Source of the DNA: an uncultured Alphaproteobacteria bacterium
GTDB lineage: Bacteria; Pseudomonadota; Alphaproteobacteria; CAAHEQ01; UBA3637
Assembly: GCA_934234055.1 (NCBI GenBank)
Contig: CAKQGY010000007.1
Coordinates: forward strand, 1-64,000
Direction of reading: 5' to 3'
DNA: 64,000 nt
The notes beneath the pieces were generated by a model. It was not told the DNA's origin, did not search any database, and was given only the letters and a program-made list of their open reading frames with translations. Below are positions 33,903 through 41,127 of this stretch, piece by piece. Within the stretch, counting starts at the first letter, position 1. Each line of letters starts with the position of its first letter. Made by a program: the position numbers and the translations under genes.

Positions 33903-34525
33903 TCCATAACAACATCACCCATCATAAGTGGCTCGGGATCATAAATGGTGCTTCCTATTATTTCCCTGATTCCCAACAGTAGCGGCACAAACGGCAACAC
34001 CGTAGACAAAGCAACTTTTAGCCACACATAACGATACCCGTCTTTGGCCTTGTAATAAAAATATCGCAAATACCACCCAATCAGATAAAGCCACAACACA
34101 GGTATTCCATACTCAACAAGCGTTTCAACAGAAGATTGCCACCTATAACCCTCCAATAAGAAACGGGTTAAAAATATCCCAATCATAAACATAGTAAACT
34201 GAACCGATATTAAACCCCGATCCCGCTTGGAAAACGGATAGCGGGACTTCCAAATGATCAACATGTACAAAAGCAATCCCACGCAACAAAAACCCAAAAG
34301 GATATAATCATTTTCATAAAACGGAGCAAAAACCTGCCTTGGGTAACTTGAGTTCATCTTGAAATAGCCCGCGGATACTATCGGCATCACCACACACATA
34401 TACCCGACATAGGACAGCCACCCCAGCACCCCCTCGCGCTGCATGCGCAAAGCTTTCTGCCCCGCATCCACGGGATTATTCATAATTTCTTGCACAGATA
34501 CAGTCTCTTTCTTTTTTGGCTTCAT
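33899..34525 (-). CDS. Four-helix membrane protein, tandem paralogue B
   Basis: 208 aa. A cytoplasmic N-terminus almost identical to paralogue A (MKPKKKETVSVQEIMNNPVD, then AGQKAL) is followed by about four membrane segments. Conserved motifs are GVLGWLSYVGYMC, IWKSRYPFSK and WYLRYFYYKAKDGYRYVWLK. I do not recognise the family. AAAGGAG precedes the start at 34525. The stop overlaps the radical SAM start by 4 nt. The near-identical N-terminus contrasts with the more divergent helices and periplasmic loops. Confidence 0.78.
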   Translation of the reverse strand: MKPKKKETVSVQEIMNNPVDAGQKALRMQREGVLGWLSYVGYMCVVMPIVSAGYFKMNSSYPRQVFAPFYENDYILLGFCCVGLLLYMLIIWKSRYPFSKRDRGLISVQFTMFMIGIFLTRFLLEGYRWQSSVETLVEYGIPVLWLYLIGWYLRYFYYKAKDGYRYVWLKVALSTVLPFVPLLLGIREIIGSTIYDPEPLMMGDVVMD

Positions 34526-34526
34526 A
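34452..34526. repeat. 75-bp perfect direct repeat, copy 1
   Basis: Identical to 35161-35235. It covers the first ~25 codons of paralogue B and one base upstream. Similarity continues more weakly for about 40 bp further into the gene. Confidence 0.9.
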
Positions 34527-34571
34527 CAGCACTCCTTTCGTATAATTTACCCGCCTTTCGCGGTGCTTTTT

Positions 34572-35234
34572 TTAATCTTCATAATAAACGCCCCCAAAAT
34601 CCCCCATAACGCCGCCATGATACTCTGTTTCTTTTATCCAAAACAGGGGCGTAAACGGGATTAAAGTGCACAAAAGAACCTTTAACCACACATGCTGATA
34701 CCCGTCCTTGGCCTTGCAATGAAAATACCGTAAATACCAACAAATCAGACAAACATAAACCGATAGAATACTACTCGCCGGCAACATGGCCAAGAAAGGA
34801 AATACAGCCGCCTCCCATGTGAAAGGCTCATCCCCCTGAAAAGACAGCACCAACCTTATACCAAGACATAACGCCACACAAATCGTAAACGCACAAAACA
34901 GAGCGAAGGACCTAATCCGGGCTTTTTTTGAAAGCGGATATTTTGATTTCCATATTGTCAATATGGACAACAGAAGCCCAACCCCGAAAAATCCCAAAAG
35001 ACTAGTCTCTGAATCATACAATGGTAATTTCACATCAATTGCCCCTTTCAGAACATACTCATACACCCGATACGCCAGCACCGCAACCGGAAACGCCACC
35101 AAGCACATATACCCGACATAGGACAACCACCCCAGCACTCCCTCGCGCCGGACATGCAGGGCTTTCTGCCCCGCATCCACGGGATTATTCATAATTTCTT
35201 GCACAGATACAGTCTCTTTCTTTTTTGGCTTCAT
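34572..35234 (-). CDS. Four-helix membrane protein, tandem paralogue A
   Basis: 220 aa. Same layout as paralogue B: an identical first 26 residues, GVLGWLSYVGYMC, about four membrane helices, IWKSKYPLSK, and WYLRYFHCKAKDGYQHVWLK near the C-terminus. The middle region and tail differ, with an insertion in the first external loop (about residues 60-78). It is the first gene of the operon and 46 nt upstream of paralogue B; AAAGGAG precedes the start. Function unknown. Tandem duplication followed by divergence of the membrane part is the simplest reading. Confidence 0.78.
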   Translation of the reverse strand: MKPKKKETVSVQEIMNNPVDAGQKALHVRREGVLGWLSYVGYMCLVAFPVAVLAYRVYEYVLKGAIDVKLPLYDSETSLLGFFGVGLLLSILTIWKSKYPLSKKARIRSFALFCAFTICVALCLGIRLVLSFQGDEPFTWEAAVFPFLAMLPASSILSVYVCLICWYLRYFHCKAKDGYQHVWLKVLLCTLIPFTPLFWIKETEYHGGVMGDFGGVYYED

Positions 35235-35235
35235 A
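35161..35235. repeat. 75-bp perfect direct repeat, copy 2
   Basis: Identical to 34452-34526, at the start of paralogue A. Spacing of the copies is 709 bp. Confidence 0.9.
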
Positions 35236-35440
35236 GGACACTCCTTTTATATATTTTTCACTCTATCACACCCGCCGACGCCCTGTCAAGCGCTTTTTCA
35301 CCCGCCAACCCAACACCTGCCGTGACCCGTTCTGCCGGGCCAACATCACTCATCGCCGGCACCCCACCACTCCCCCTCGCCCGCGCGCACAAAAAAAACG
35401 CCGACCCGACCGAGCCGACGCTTTTTTTCATTTCACTCGC

Positions 35441-35641
35441 TTACACCAATTTCAGGTTTGTCGCACATGTTTTTCCGTTTTCTTCTTTCAAGTCAAACGA
35501 AACTTTTTGATTTTCTTCCAACCGGCGCAGGTTTGCCTCATGCACAGCCGTCACGTGGACAAAGACATCTTTGCCCCCTTCTTCCGGCACGATAAAGCCA
35601 TATCCGTTTTTATAGTTAAACCATTTTACTGTTCCCTGCAT
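35441..35641 (-). CDS. cspA: Cold shock protein, CspA family
   Basis: 66 aa, a complete single CSD. RNP1 is KNGYGFI and RNP2 is VFVHVTAV, in the usual order after MQGTVKWFN. CspA proteins bind single-stranded RNA and DNA and melt secondary structure, often during cold shock. A good promoter 133 nt upstream (35774-35802) gives a leader of about 125 nt. This is the length range of temperature-responsive cspA leaders, so post-transcriptional control is plausible. Confidence 0.94.
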   Translation of the reverse strand: MQGTVKWFNYKNGYGFIVPEEGGKDVFVHVTAVHEANLRRLEENQKVSFDLKEENGKTCATNLKLV

Positions 35642-35773
35642 ACAGGACTCCTTTGTTCAAAAATTGCCTTATCATCGGCCAAAAATTCGTCAGATACCCG
35701 CGCCCGTCAATTGCCAAAGCCGTTTGCTTTGCCTGTTGTCCGTCCACCGGAAAACCAACCGAAGACAGTTTTT

Positions 35774-35802
35774 AGTATAGAAACCTTTTTGGGAAAAAGC
35801 AA
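35774..35802 (-). promoter_or_regulatory. Promoter of cspA
   Basis: On the minus strand TTGCTT (35802-35797), 17-bp spacer, TATACT (35779-35774). The predicted 5' leader is about 125 nt. Confidence 0.75.
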
Positions 35803-35825
35803 GCGCTTTTCTTCAAAATTTTGAT

Positions 35826-36056
35826 TTATTGCAGCGAGTGCGCCACCAATTCGTTTTGATGCAACAGGGTCAGTGCCATTTCGCGACTGGCAGCATAGCC
35901 CATTCGATGCCCATCGGCGTCATACATGGCCCACACGGGTCGAAAATCCATCACTTCCTGCTTGATATAGGCCGCCCGATCCGCGGGTTTATTTTCCTCA
36001 TCACACAGTAAATCCGAAAAATCCAAGTCCAAATCGCTCCGGTTTTGATCGTTCAT
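35826..36056 (-). CDS. DUF1150-like small protein
   Basis: 76 aa, acidic N-terminus, then RPVWAMYDADGHRMGYAAS and a short helix ending in a hydrophobic tail. This pattern, a promoter-of-blade-like WAxxDADGxR segment followed by REMALTLL, resembles the alphaproteobacterial DUF1150 family. Function unknown. It starts 12 nt after the dnaA stop and is probably cotranscribed with it. No heat-shock gene, the usual DUF1150 neighbour, is adjacent. Confidence 0.65.
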   Translation of the reverse strand: MNDQNRSDLDLDFSDLLCDEENKPADRAAYIKQEVMDFRPVWAMYDADGHRMGYAASREMALTLLHQNELVAHSLQ

Positions 36057-36068
36057 TTTGGTTCCGGT

Positions 36069-37565
36069 TCAGACCGCCTCCCCTTTTAACCGCCGGATCA
36101 GCATATCCGCATCGGTGGCCAGTTTTGTATCACGCGGCAACAGGTTTTCAATTGTTTTGACCGCATGAATCACCGTTGTATGATCGCGTCCGAATTCGCC
36201 CCCGATACTGGGCAGAGACCGCGGCGTCAGCATTTTTGCCAGATACATGGCCAGCTGTCTGGGCCGCGCGATATTCCGATCCCGCCTTGTTGACTTCAAG
36301 TCCGTCAGGCCGATCTGATAGTGCCCGCACACAGCATATTGAATTTCCTTGACCGTGATTTCTTTTTCCGTCACATGCAGCAAGTCTTTCAGCACCGCCC
36401 GCGTTGTTTCCAAATTGATCGGCGCCCCCAGCAATTCCGCATGCGCCACGATACGCTTCAAGGCGCCTTCCAATTCTCGCACATTAGAAGTAATATTCTT
36501 GGCCAAAAAGTCCAAAATATCCTCGGGCACCAAGGTATTCATTACCCGCACTTTTTCTTGTAAAATCCCCAATCGCAACTCGTATGAAGTCGGCAAGATA
36601 TTCACCACCAACCCCTGCGTGATTCGCGTTTTCAGGCGATCCGCAATCCCGCTGGCCTCGGCACTGGATTTCAGGCTGTCTTTGACATAGCGCAGATCCT
36701 GCGGTGCCGAATCAGCCGACAAAATAATCTTTTTCCCGTGTGCGATCAAATAGTTAAAGGTATTAAAGAATTCGTCCTGCGTTGCGTCTTTACCGCAGAT
36801 GAATTGCACATCATCAATCATCAGCACATCAACCGAGCGGAAAATCTCGCGGAATCGAGCCGTCCCCTCATAGCGGTTATTTTGCCGCATCGCTTTCATA
36901 AACTGCAAAAAGAATTGCTCCGACGACAGATACAGCACGGTCTTATCCGGATGCAGCTCCTTGATTCGCCAGGCAATCGCGTGCATCAGGTGAGTCTTGC
37001 CCAGCCCCGATCCGCCATGGATATACAACTGATTAAAGGCTGCCGAGTCATCTTCGGCAATTCGGCGGGCTGCCGCGTGCGCAAATTCGTTGGACGGCCC
37101 CACCACAAAGGTATCAAAGGTATGCGTCGGATCCAACAAAGATTGCGGCATTTCGGGATCCGCCGGCCGTTTTCCCAGCACCATCGCCGCATGCGACGGC
37201 TTTAACATCGCGGGCGAGGCCAGCGGCAATTCCGGTTGCTGCTGTTGCGCCAGTTTCAGATTCAAGCCCGACACTTCGGCATTTTCCTGTTGCCACAGGG
37301 ACAGGATCTGATCGGCATAGTTGCGTTTAACCAGTTCGTGAATACAAGGCGACGGCAACAATAATGAGACCTGATGCCCCTCTATTTTATCCGGCACGAT
37401 TTTAGACAACCACCGCACGGCAAAGCGATCCGATTGACTGCGTTGCAGGCGCGAGCATATCCGATCCCATTGACTTTTGATCACATCATGAGACAAGCCC
37501 GCATCACCGGACAACCCCATATCCCGCACCTGTCTTTTTTCTGTTGTCTGTTCCATTTCGGACAT
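36069..37565 (-). CDS. dnaA: Chromosomal replication initiator DnaA
   Basis: 498 aa. Domain I (about 28-100), a short domain II rich in Gln and Pro, AAA+ domain III with Walker A GGSGLGKT (184-191) and Walker B VLMIDDVQF, and a C-terminal DNA-binding domain with the signature GRDHTTVIHAVKTIE. DnaA-ATP binds 9-mer boxes at oriC and opens the DNA. Three perfect boxes lie in the 524 bp upstream of the gene. The first ~25 residues are longer than usual, and a later ATG (MGLSG) could be the start. AGGG lies close to the chosen ATG. Confidence 0.96.
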   Translation of the reverse strand: MSEMEQTTEKRQVRDMGLSGDAGLSHDVIKSQWDRICSRLQRSQSDRFAVRWLSKIVPDKIEGHQVSLLLPSPCIHELVKRNYADQILSLWQQENAEVSGLNLKLAQQQQPELPLASPAMLKPSHAAMVLGKRPADPEMPQSLLDPTHTFDTFVVGPSNEFAHAAARRIAEDDSAAFNQLYIHGGSGLGKTHLMHAIAWRIKELHPDKTVLYLSSEQFFLQFMKAMRQNNRYEGTARFREIFRSVDVLMIDDVQFICGKDATQDEFFNTFNYLIAHGKKIILSADSAPQDLRYVKDSLKSSAEASGIADRLKTRITQGLVVNILPTSYELRLGILQEKVRVMNTLVPEDILDFLAKNITSNVRELEGALKRIVAHAELLGAPINLETTRAVLKDLLHVTEKEITVKEIQYAVCGHYQIGLTDLKSTRRDRNIARPRQLAMYLAKMLTPRSLPSIGGEFGRDHTTVIHAVKTIENLLPRDTKLATDADMLIRRLKGEAV

Positions 37566-38089
37566 AGACCCTGATCCCTTTCGTTCATTCAGCCGGGTTT
37601 TCCCCGTGCGCTCATTTCAATTTCCAAGGCCCTTTCGGACCTCACTCATTTCTTTTTCAGAGCCTCTCTAAGCCCTTTTTTTCAGCAGAACCCCTTGGCC
37701 CCACTTTTTCCCGAAACCGCCCGGCCACCCGGCATCCCTTTTCCACTTTATCCACAACGCCCCCGCTTCTTCTCCGAATAACACCTGCGACCTTTTTTTC
37801 GGGGCTTTTTTTCATCCGCTCAGGTTCATCATAAAATAAAATTGTTCCAAAACACAACCTTTTTTTTGTTTCCCCGGTTATTTTCCCATATTTAGGAATC
37901 AGATTCTATATTTTGTGCCCGTTCAGCCTTTTTTTGCTCCACCGGTTCGGAATTTTATCCACAGGCTTTTTTCACATTTTTCGGCCGGTTAAATAAAATT
38001 GTATTATTTTTGAATAACTAACCCGATTTTCCCCGATTCGCTTGTGGATAACTTTTGCGAGTCGCCTCTGACCGGTCCGCCCGATGCGC
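37566..38089. other. Putative replication origin (oriC), dnaA-lepA intergenic region
   Basis: 524 bp without a convincing gene. Three perfect TTATCCACA boxes: 37748-37756 (+), 37955-37963 (+) and 38043-38051 (minus orientation). Two AT-rich stretches sharing TAAAATAAAATTGT / TTAAATAAAATTGT (about 37832-37845 and 37988-38001) could serve as unwinding elements. Gene orientation changes around this region, minus to the left and plus to the right from 40.6 kb. The boxes could also serve only dnaA autoregulation, but number, AT-richness and strand bias favour an origin. Confidence 0.7.
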
Positions 38090-39877
38090 TTATTCGTCCC
38101 CGATTTTCAGGGCTTGGATAAAGGCGTTTTGCGGGATTTCCACTTCGCCGAACTGGCGCATACGTTTTTTGCCTTCTTTTTGTTTTTCCAACAATTTGCG
38201 TTTACGGGTAATATCGCCGCCATAGCATTTAGCCGTCACATCTTTGCGGAAAGCGGCAATATCTTCGCGGGCAATAATTTTCCCGCCGATACTGGCTTGA
38301 ATAGGGATTTTGAATTGGTGCCGCGGGATCAGGTCTTTCAAGCGTTCACAGATCTGTCGCCCGCGCCGTTCGGCCTGACTGCGATGTGCCAAAAAGGCCA
38401 ACGCGTCCACCTGTTCGCCGTGCACCATAATATTGACGCGCACCAGGTCGCTGGCAGCATAGTCGGCCAACTCATAGTCAAAGCTGGCATACCCGCGCGA
38501 CAGGGATTTCAAGCGGTCATAAAAGTCAAACACGATTTCGTTCAGAGGCAATTCATACACCACCATCGCCCGATCACCGACATAGGTCAAATCCTTTTGG
38601 ATTCCGCGCCGTTCGGTGCACAGTTGCAAGATTCCGCCCAAATAGGTATCCGGCGTCATGATTGTGGCGCGCACCCAGGGTTCTTCAATTTTGGCAATCC
38701 GGCTGACATCGGGCATATCGGCGGGGTTATGCATTACCATAACTTCCCCGTTCGTCAGATAGACTTTATACGCCACCGACGGCGCCGTCGTAATCAGATC
38801 CAGGTTAAATTCACGCGACAGGCGTTCTTGGATAATTTCCATATGCAGCAGCCCCAAGAATCCGCATCGGAACCCTTGCCCCAAGGCCATGGATTTATCC
38901 GGCACAAATTCAAAGCTGGCGTCATTCAGTTGCAGTTTTGCCAGTGATTCTTTCAGGACTTCATAGTCGCTCATATCCACCGGGAACAGTGAGCAGAACA
39001 CCACCGACAAGCTCGGCTTAAAGCCCGGCAGGGCGTGTTCGGTCGGGTTTTTATCATCGGTAATGGTATCCCCCACGCGGGTTTCGCCAATTGATTTAAT
39101 CCCGCAAATCACAAAGCCCAACTCCCCCGTGCCCAGTTCATCGGTATCGGCCATTTTGGGCGTAAAGTAGCCGCAACGTTCTACTTTATACGCGGCTTTG
39201 GTTGCCATCATCCGGATAGTCATGCCTTTTTTCAGGGTTCCGTCCACAATCCGCACCAGCACCACAATCCCCAAATAAGGGTCATACCAGGAATCCACCA
39301 GCATCGCTTTCAAGGGGCCGGCGATATTTCCTTTCGGCGGCGGCAAGCGCTCCACAATTGCGTCCAGAACCGTATCAATTCCGATTCCCGTTTTAGCCGA
39401 GATCAGCGGCGCATCCGTGGCGTCAATACCGATCACATCTTCAATTTGTTGCTTCACGCGATCCGGCTCGGCGGCGGGCAAGTCGATTTTATTGATTACC
39501 GGCACGATTTCGTGATTGGCGTCCAGGGCTTTATACACATTCGCCAAAGTTTGTGCCTCCACCCCTTGCGAGGCATCCACCACCAACAGCGACCCTTCAC
39601 ACGCGGCCAGCGACCGGCTCACCTCATAGCCAAAGTCCACATGCCCCGGCGTGTCAATCAGGTTCAAAATATAGTCTTTGTATTTCAGGCGCACCGTTTG
39701 GGCTTTAATGGTGATTCCGCGTTCGCGTTCAATATCCATATTGTCCAGGATCTGCGCTTTCATTTCGCGATCGGCCACCGCTCCGCACTTTTGGATCAGG
39801 CGATCCGCCAGCGTGGATTTTCCGTGATCAATGTGCGCGACAATAGAAAAATTACGAATATGAGCCAACTCTGTCAT
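38090..39877 (-). CDS. lepA: Elongation factor 4 (LepA)
   Basis: 595 aa, normal length. G1 AHIDHGKS (14-21), G2 RERGITIKAQ, G3 DTPGHVDF, G4 NKID; EF-G-like domains II, III and V, and the LepA-specific C-terminal domain (RADVKCYGGDI-like segment reading VTAKCYGGDITRKRKLLEKQ). LepA/EF4 is a ribosomal GTPase affecting initiation and back-translocation. It lies immediately beside the putative oriC and is transcribed toward it. Confidence 0.96.
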   Translation of the reverse strand: MTELAHIRNFSIVAHIDHGKSTLADRLIQKCGAVADREMKAQILDNMDIERERGITIKAQTVRLKYKDYILNLIDTPGHVDFGYEVSRSLAACEGSLLVVDASQGVEAQTLANVYKALDANHEIVPVINKIDLPAAEPDRVKQQIEDVIGIDATDAPLISAKTGIGIDTVLDAIVERLPPPKGNIAGPLKAMLVDSWYDPYLGIVVLVRIVDGTLKKGMTIRMMATKAAYKVERCGYFTPKMADTDELGTGELGFVICGIKSIGETRVGDTITDDKNPTEHALPGFKPSLSVVFCSLFPVDMSDYEVLKESLAKLQLNDASFEFVPDKSMALGQGFRCGFLGLLHMEIIQERLSREFNLDLITTAPSVAYKVYLTNGEVMVMHNPADMPDVSRIAKIEEPWVRATIMTPDTYLGGILQLCTERRGIQKDLTYVGDRAMVVYELPLNEIVFDFYDRLKSLSRGYASFDYELADYAASDLVRVNIMVHGEQVDALAFLAHRSQAERRGRQICERLKDLIPRHQFKIPIQASIGGKIIAREDIAAFRKDVTAKCYGGDITRKRKLLEKQKEGKKRMRQFGEVEIPQNAFIQALKIGDE

Positions 39878-39930
39878 GTGTATTCCTTATATATTATCAG
39901 GCTCTACCCTAGCAGAAAATCCGCCGAAAA

Positions 39931-40572
39931 TCAAGGTTTTTCCACTTGCCTTAAAAACTTTTTCACGGCATTCAGACACACCTCATCCACCCCATGGCCC
40001 AGATTCGGAACTTTTACCGTCTTTACGGGATACCCCGCCATGCGCAAGTGTGCCACGCCCACCTGCCACGCCGCATCCGGCACCACCGGATCCGCCTCCC
40101 CGTGGGTCAGCAGGATCGGGAACGGTTTTTCGGCCCGTGTGATTTTTCCGACCGGCACCGCCGACAGACCGATGACACCGGCCGCGCCCAAGGTTTGCGC
40201 TGCTCGAAACGCCACCAACCCGCCTTGTGAAAATCCGCCCAGAACCACCCGATTCGGGCTTAAATGCCAACGTGCCATCGCTTCTTGCACCCAAGCGACC
40301 ACCTCGTCTGCCACCCCGGCCGCCCGCGCCGTCAAGGTATCCAAGTAGGTTTCATCGGCAGTTGTCAAGTCAAAATCGTCCAGGTTAAACCACTCATATC
40401 CGCCCCACCCCACAGCTACCGGCGCATCGGGGGTCAAAAACGCCGTACGCGGAAAATCGCCGACCAATTCCCTGGCCAATTCCGCCATATCCGCACCGTT
40501 AGAGCCGTATCCGTGGCATAGCACGACCAGGTTTTCAACCGTTTCGGGGATTAAATTATGTTCATCATTCAT
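39931..40572 (-). CDS. Carboxylesterase/phospholipase-type alpha/beta hydrolase
   Basis: 213 aa. Nucleophile Ser in GGFSQGG, acid Asp in THGEADPVVP, His in LGHGVDE, and oxyanion region VVLCHGYGSNGADM. The pattern and length match the PF02230 phospholipase/carboxylesterase group (YpfH, thioesterase I-like enzymes), cytoplasmic enzymes acting on short acyl esters. There is no signal peptide. It follows lepA's start divergently in space but is on the same strand, upstream of lepA with 53 nt between, so cotranscription with lepA is possible. Confidence 0.9.
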   Translation of the reverse strand: MNDEHNLIPETVENLVVLCHGYGSNGADMAELARELVGDFPRTAFLTPDAPVAVGWGGYEWFNLDDFDLTTADETYLDTLTARAAGVADEVVAWVQEAMARWHLSPNRVVLGGFSQGGLVAFRAAQTLGAAGVIGLSAVPVGKITRAEKPFPILLTHGEADPVVPDAAWQVGVAHLRMAGYPVKTVKVPNLGHGVDEVCLNAVKKFLRQVEKP

Positions 40573-40644
40573 TTCAGATTCTCCTTGAAATCAGGGTAAA
40601 AATGTGCCTTAATAGAATATAACGATATCTTCGGGAGAAAATCA

Positions 40645-41127
40645 ATGAAAAAAAAGACACTCATTTTATTTTTTGCTGTTTTAATGACAACATTGCCCCT
40701 TAGGGCCGAGATTACTTCACGCACGACCAACGGGCTCAGCGAGCCCGAGCAGCTCGGTATCACGGCCGGCACGGCGCTGGCCTGCAACGCGGGCGGGCAG
40801 CTGGACGATTTTGAGTTGATCGCCAGCCGCCTCATCGCCAACAAAGCACTGACCGAGGCCGCTGAAAAAGAGGGCTATCGTGCCTATGCCGAGGCCAAGT
40901 TTAACGCCTATTCCGAGCAGCGTAAAAACCCGCAAATGGGCTGTGGCCAAGTGCTGGATTCATTCCGTAATTTACCGCTGTTTCGCTCGGTTGTGTATGC
41001 CGACGGCACCATCAAGATGTATGACGGCACCTATCTGCGACCGCAGCGTCCCGTCACCAAGCCGGCCAAAAAAGCCGCTGTTAAAAAGCCGGCCAAAAAA
41101 AATACCAAATTGAAAAAGAAAAAGTAA
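40645..41127 (+). CDS. Hypothetical exported protein with lysine-rich tail
   Basis: 160 aa. Signal peptide (MKKKTLILFFAVLMTTLPLRA, cleavage before Glu22). A helical mature region (40-125) contains two cysteines (Cys47, Cys99). The tail of about 25 residues is Lys/Ala/Pro-rich and ends in KKKK, resembling histone-like or nucleic-acid/anionic-polymer-binding tails. No family is recognised. The recG ATG overlaps its stop by 1 nt, so the two are cotranscribed. A good ribosome binding site (GGGAG) precedes the start. A strongly basic tail on an exported protein could bind LPS or peptidoglycan; this is speculation. Confidence 0.7.
   Translation: MKKKTLILFFAVLMTTLPLRAEITSRTTNGLSEPEQLGITAGTALACNAGGQLDDFELIASRLIANKALTEAAEKEGYRAYAEAKFNAYSEQRKNPQMGCGQVLDSFRNLPLFRSVVYADGTIKMYDGTYLRPQRPVTKPAKKAAVKKPAKKNTKLKKKK

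Noticed and set aside
35391..35428. A8 ... GC-rich ... T7 stretch below cspA as a terminator
   Set aside because: The GC core consists of direct CCGAC/GCCGAC repeats, not inverted ones, so no stable hairpin forms.
37657..37857. 66-codon minus-strand frame in the putative origin
   Set aside because: Low-complexity basic composition, no ribosome binding site, and it crosses an AT-rich stretch and a DnaA box.
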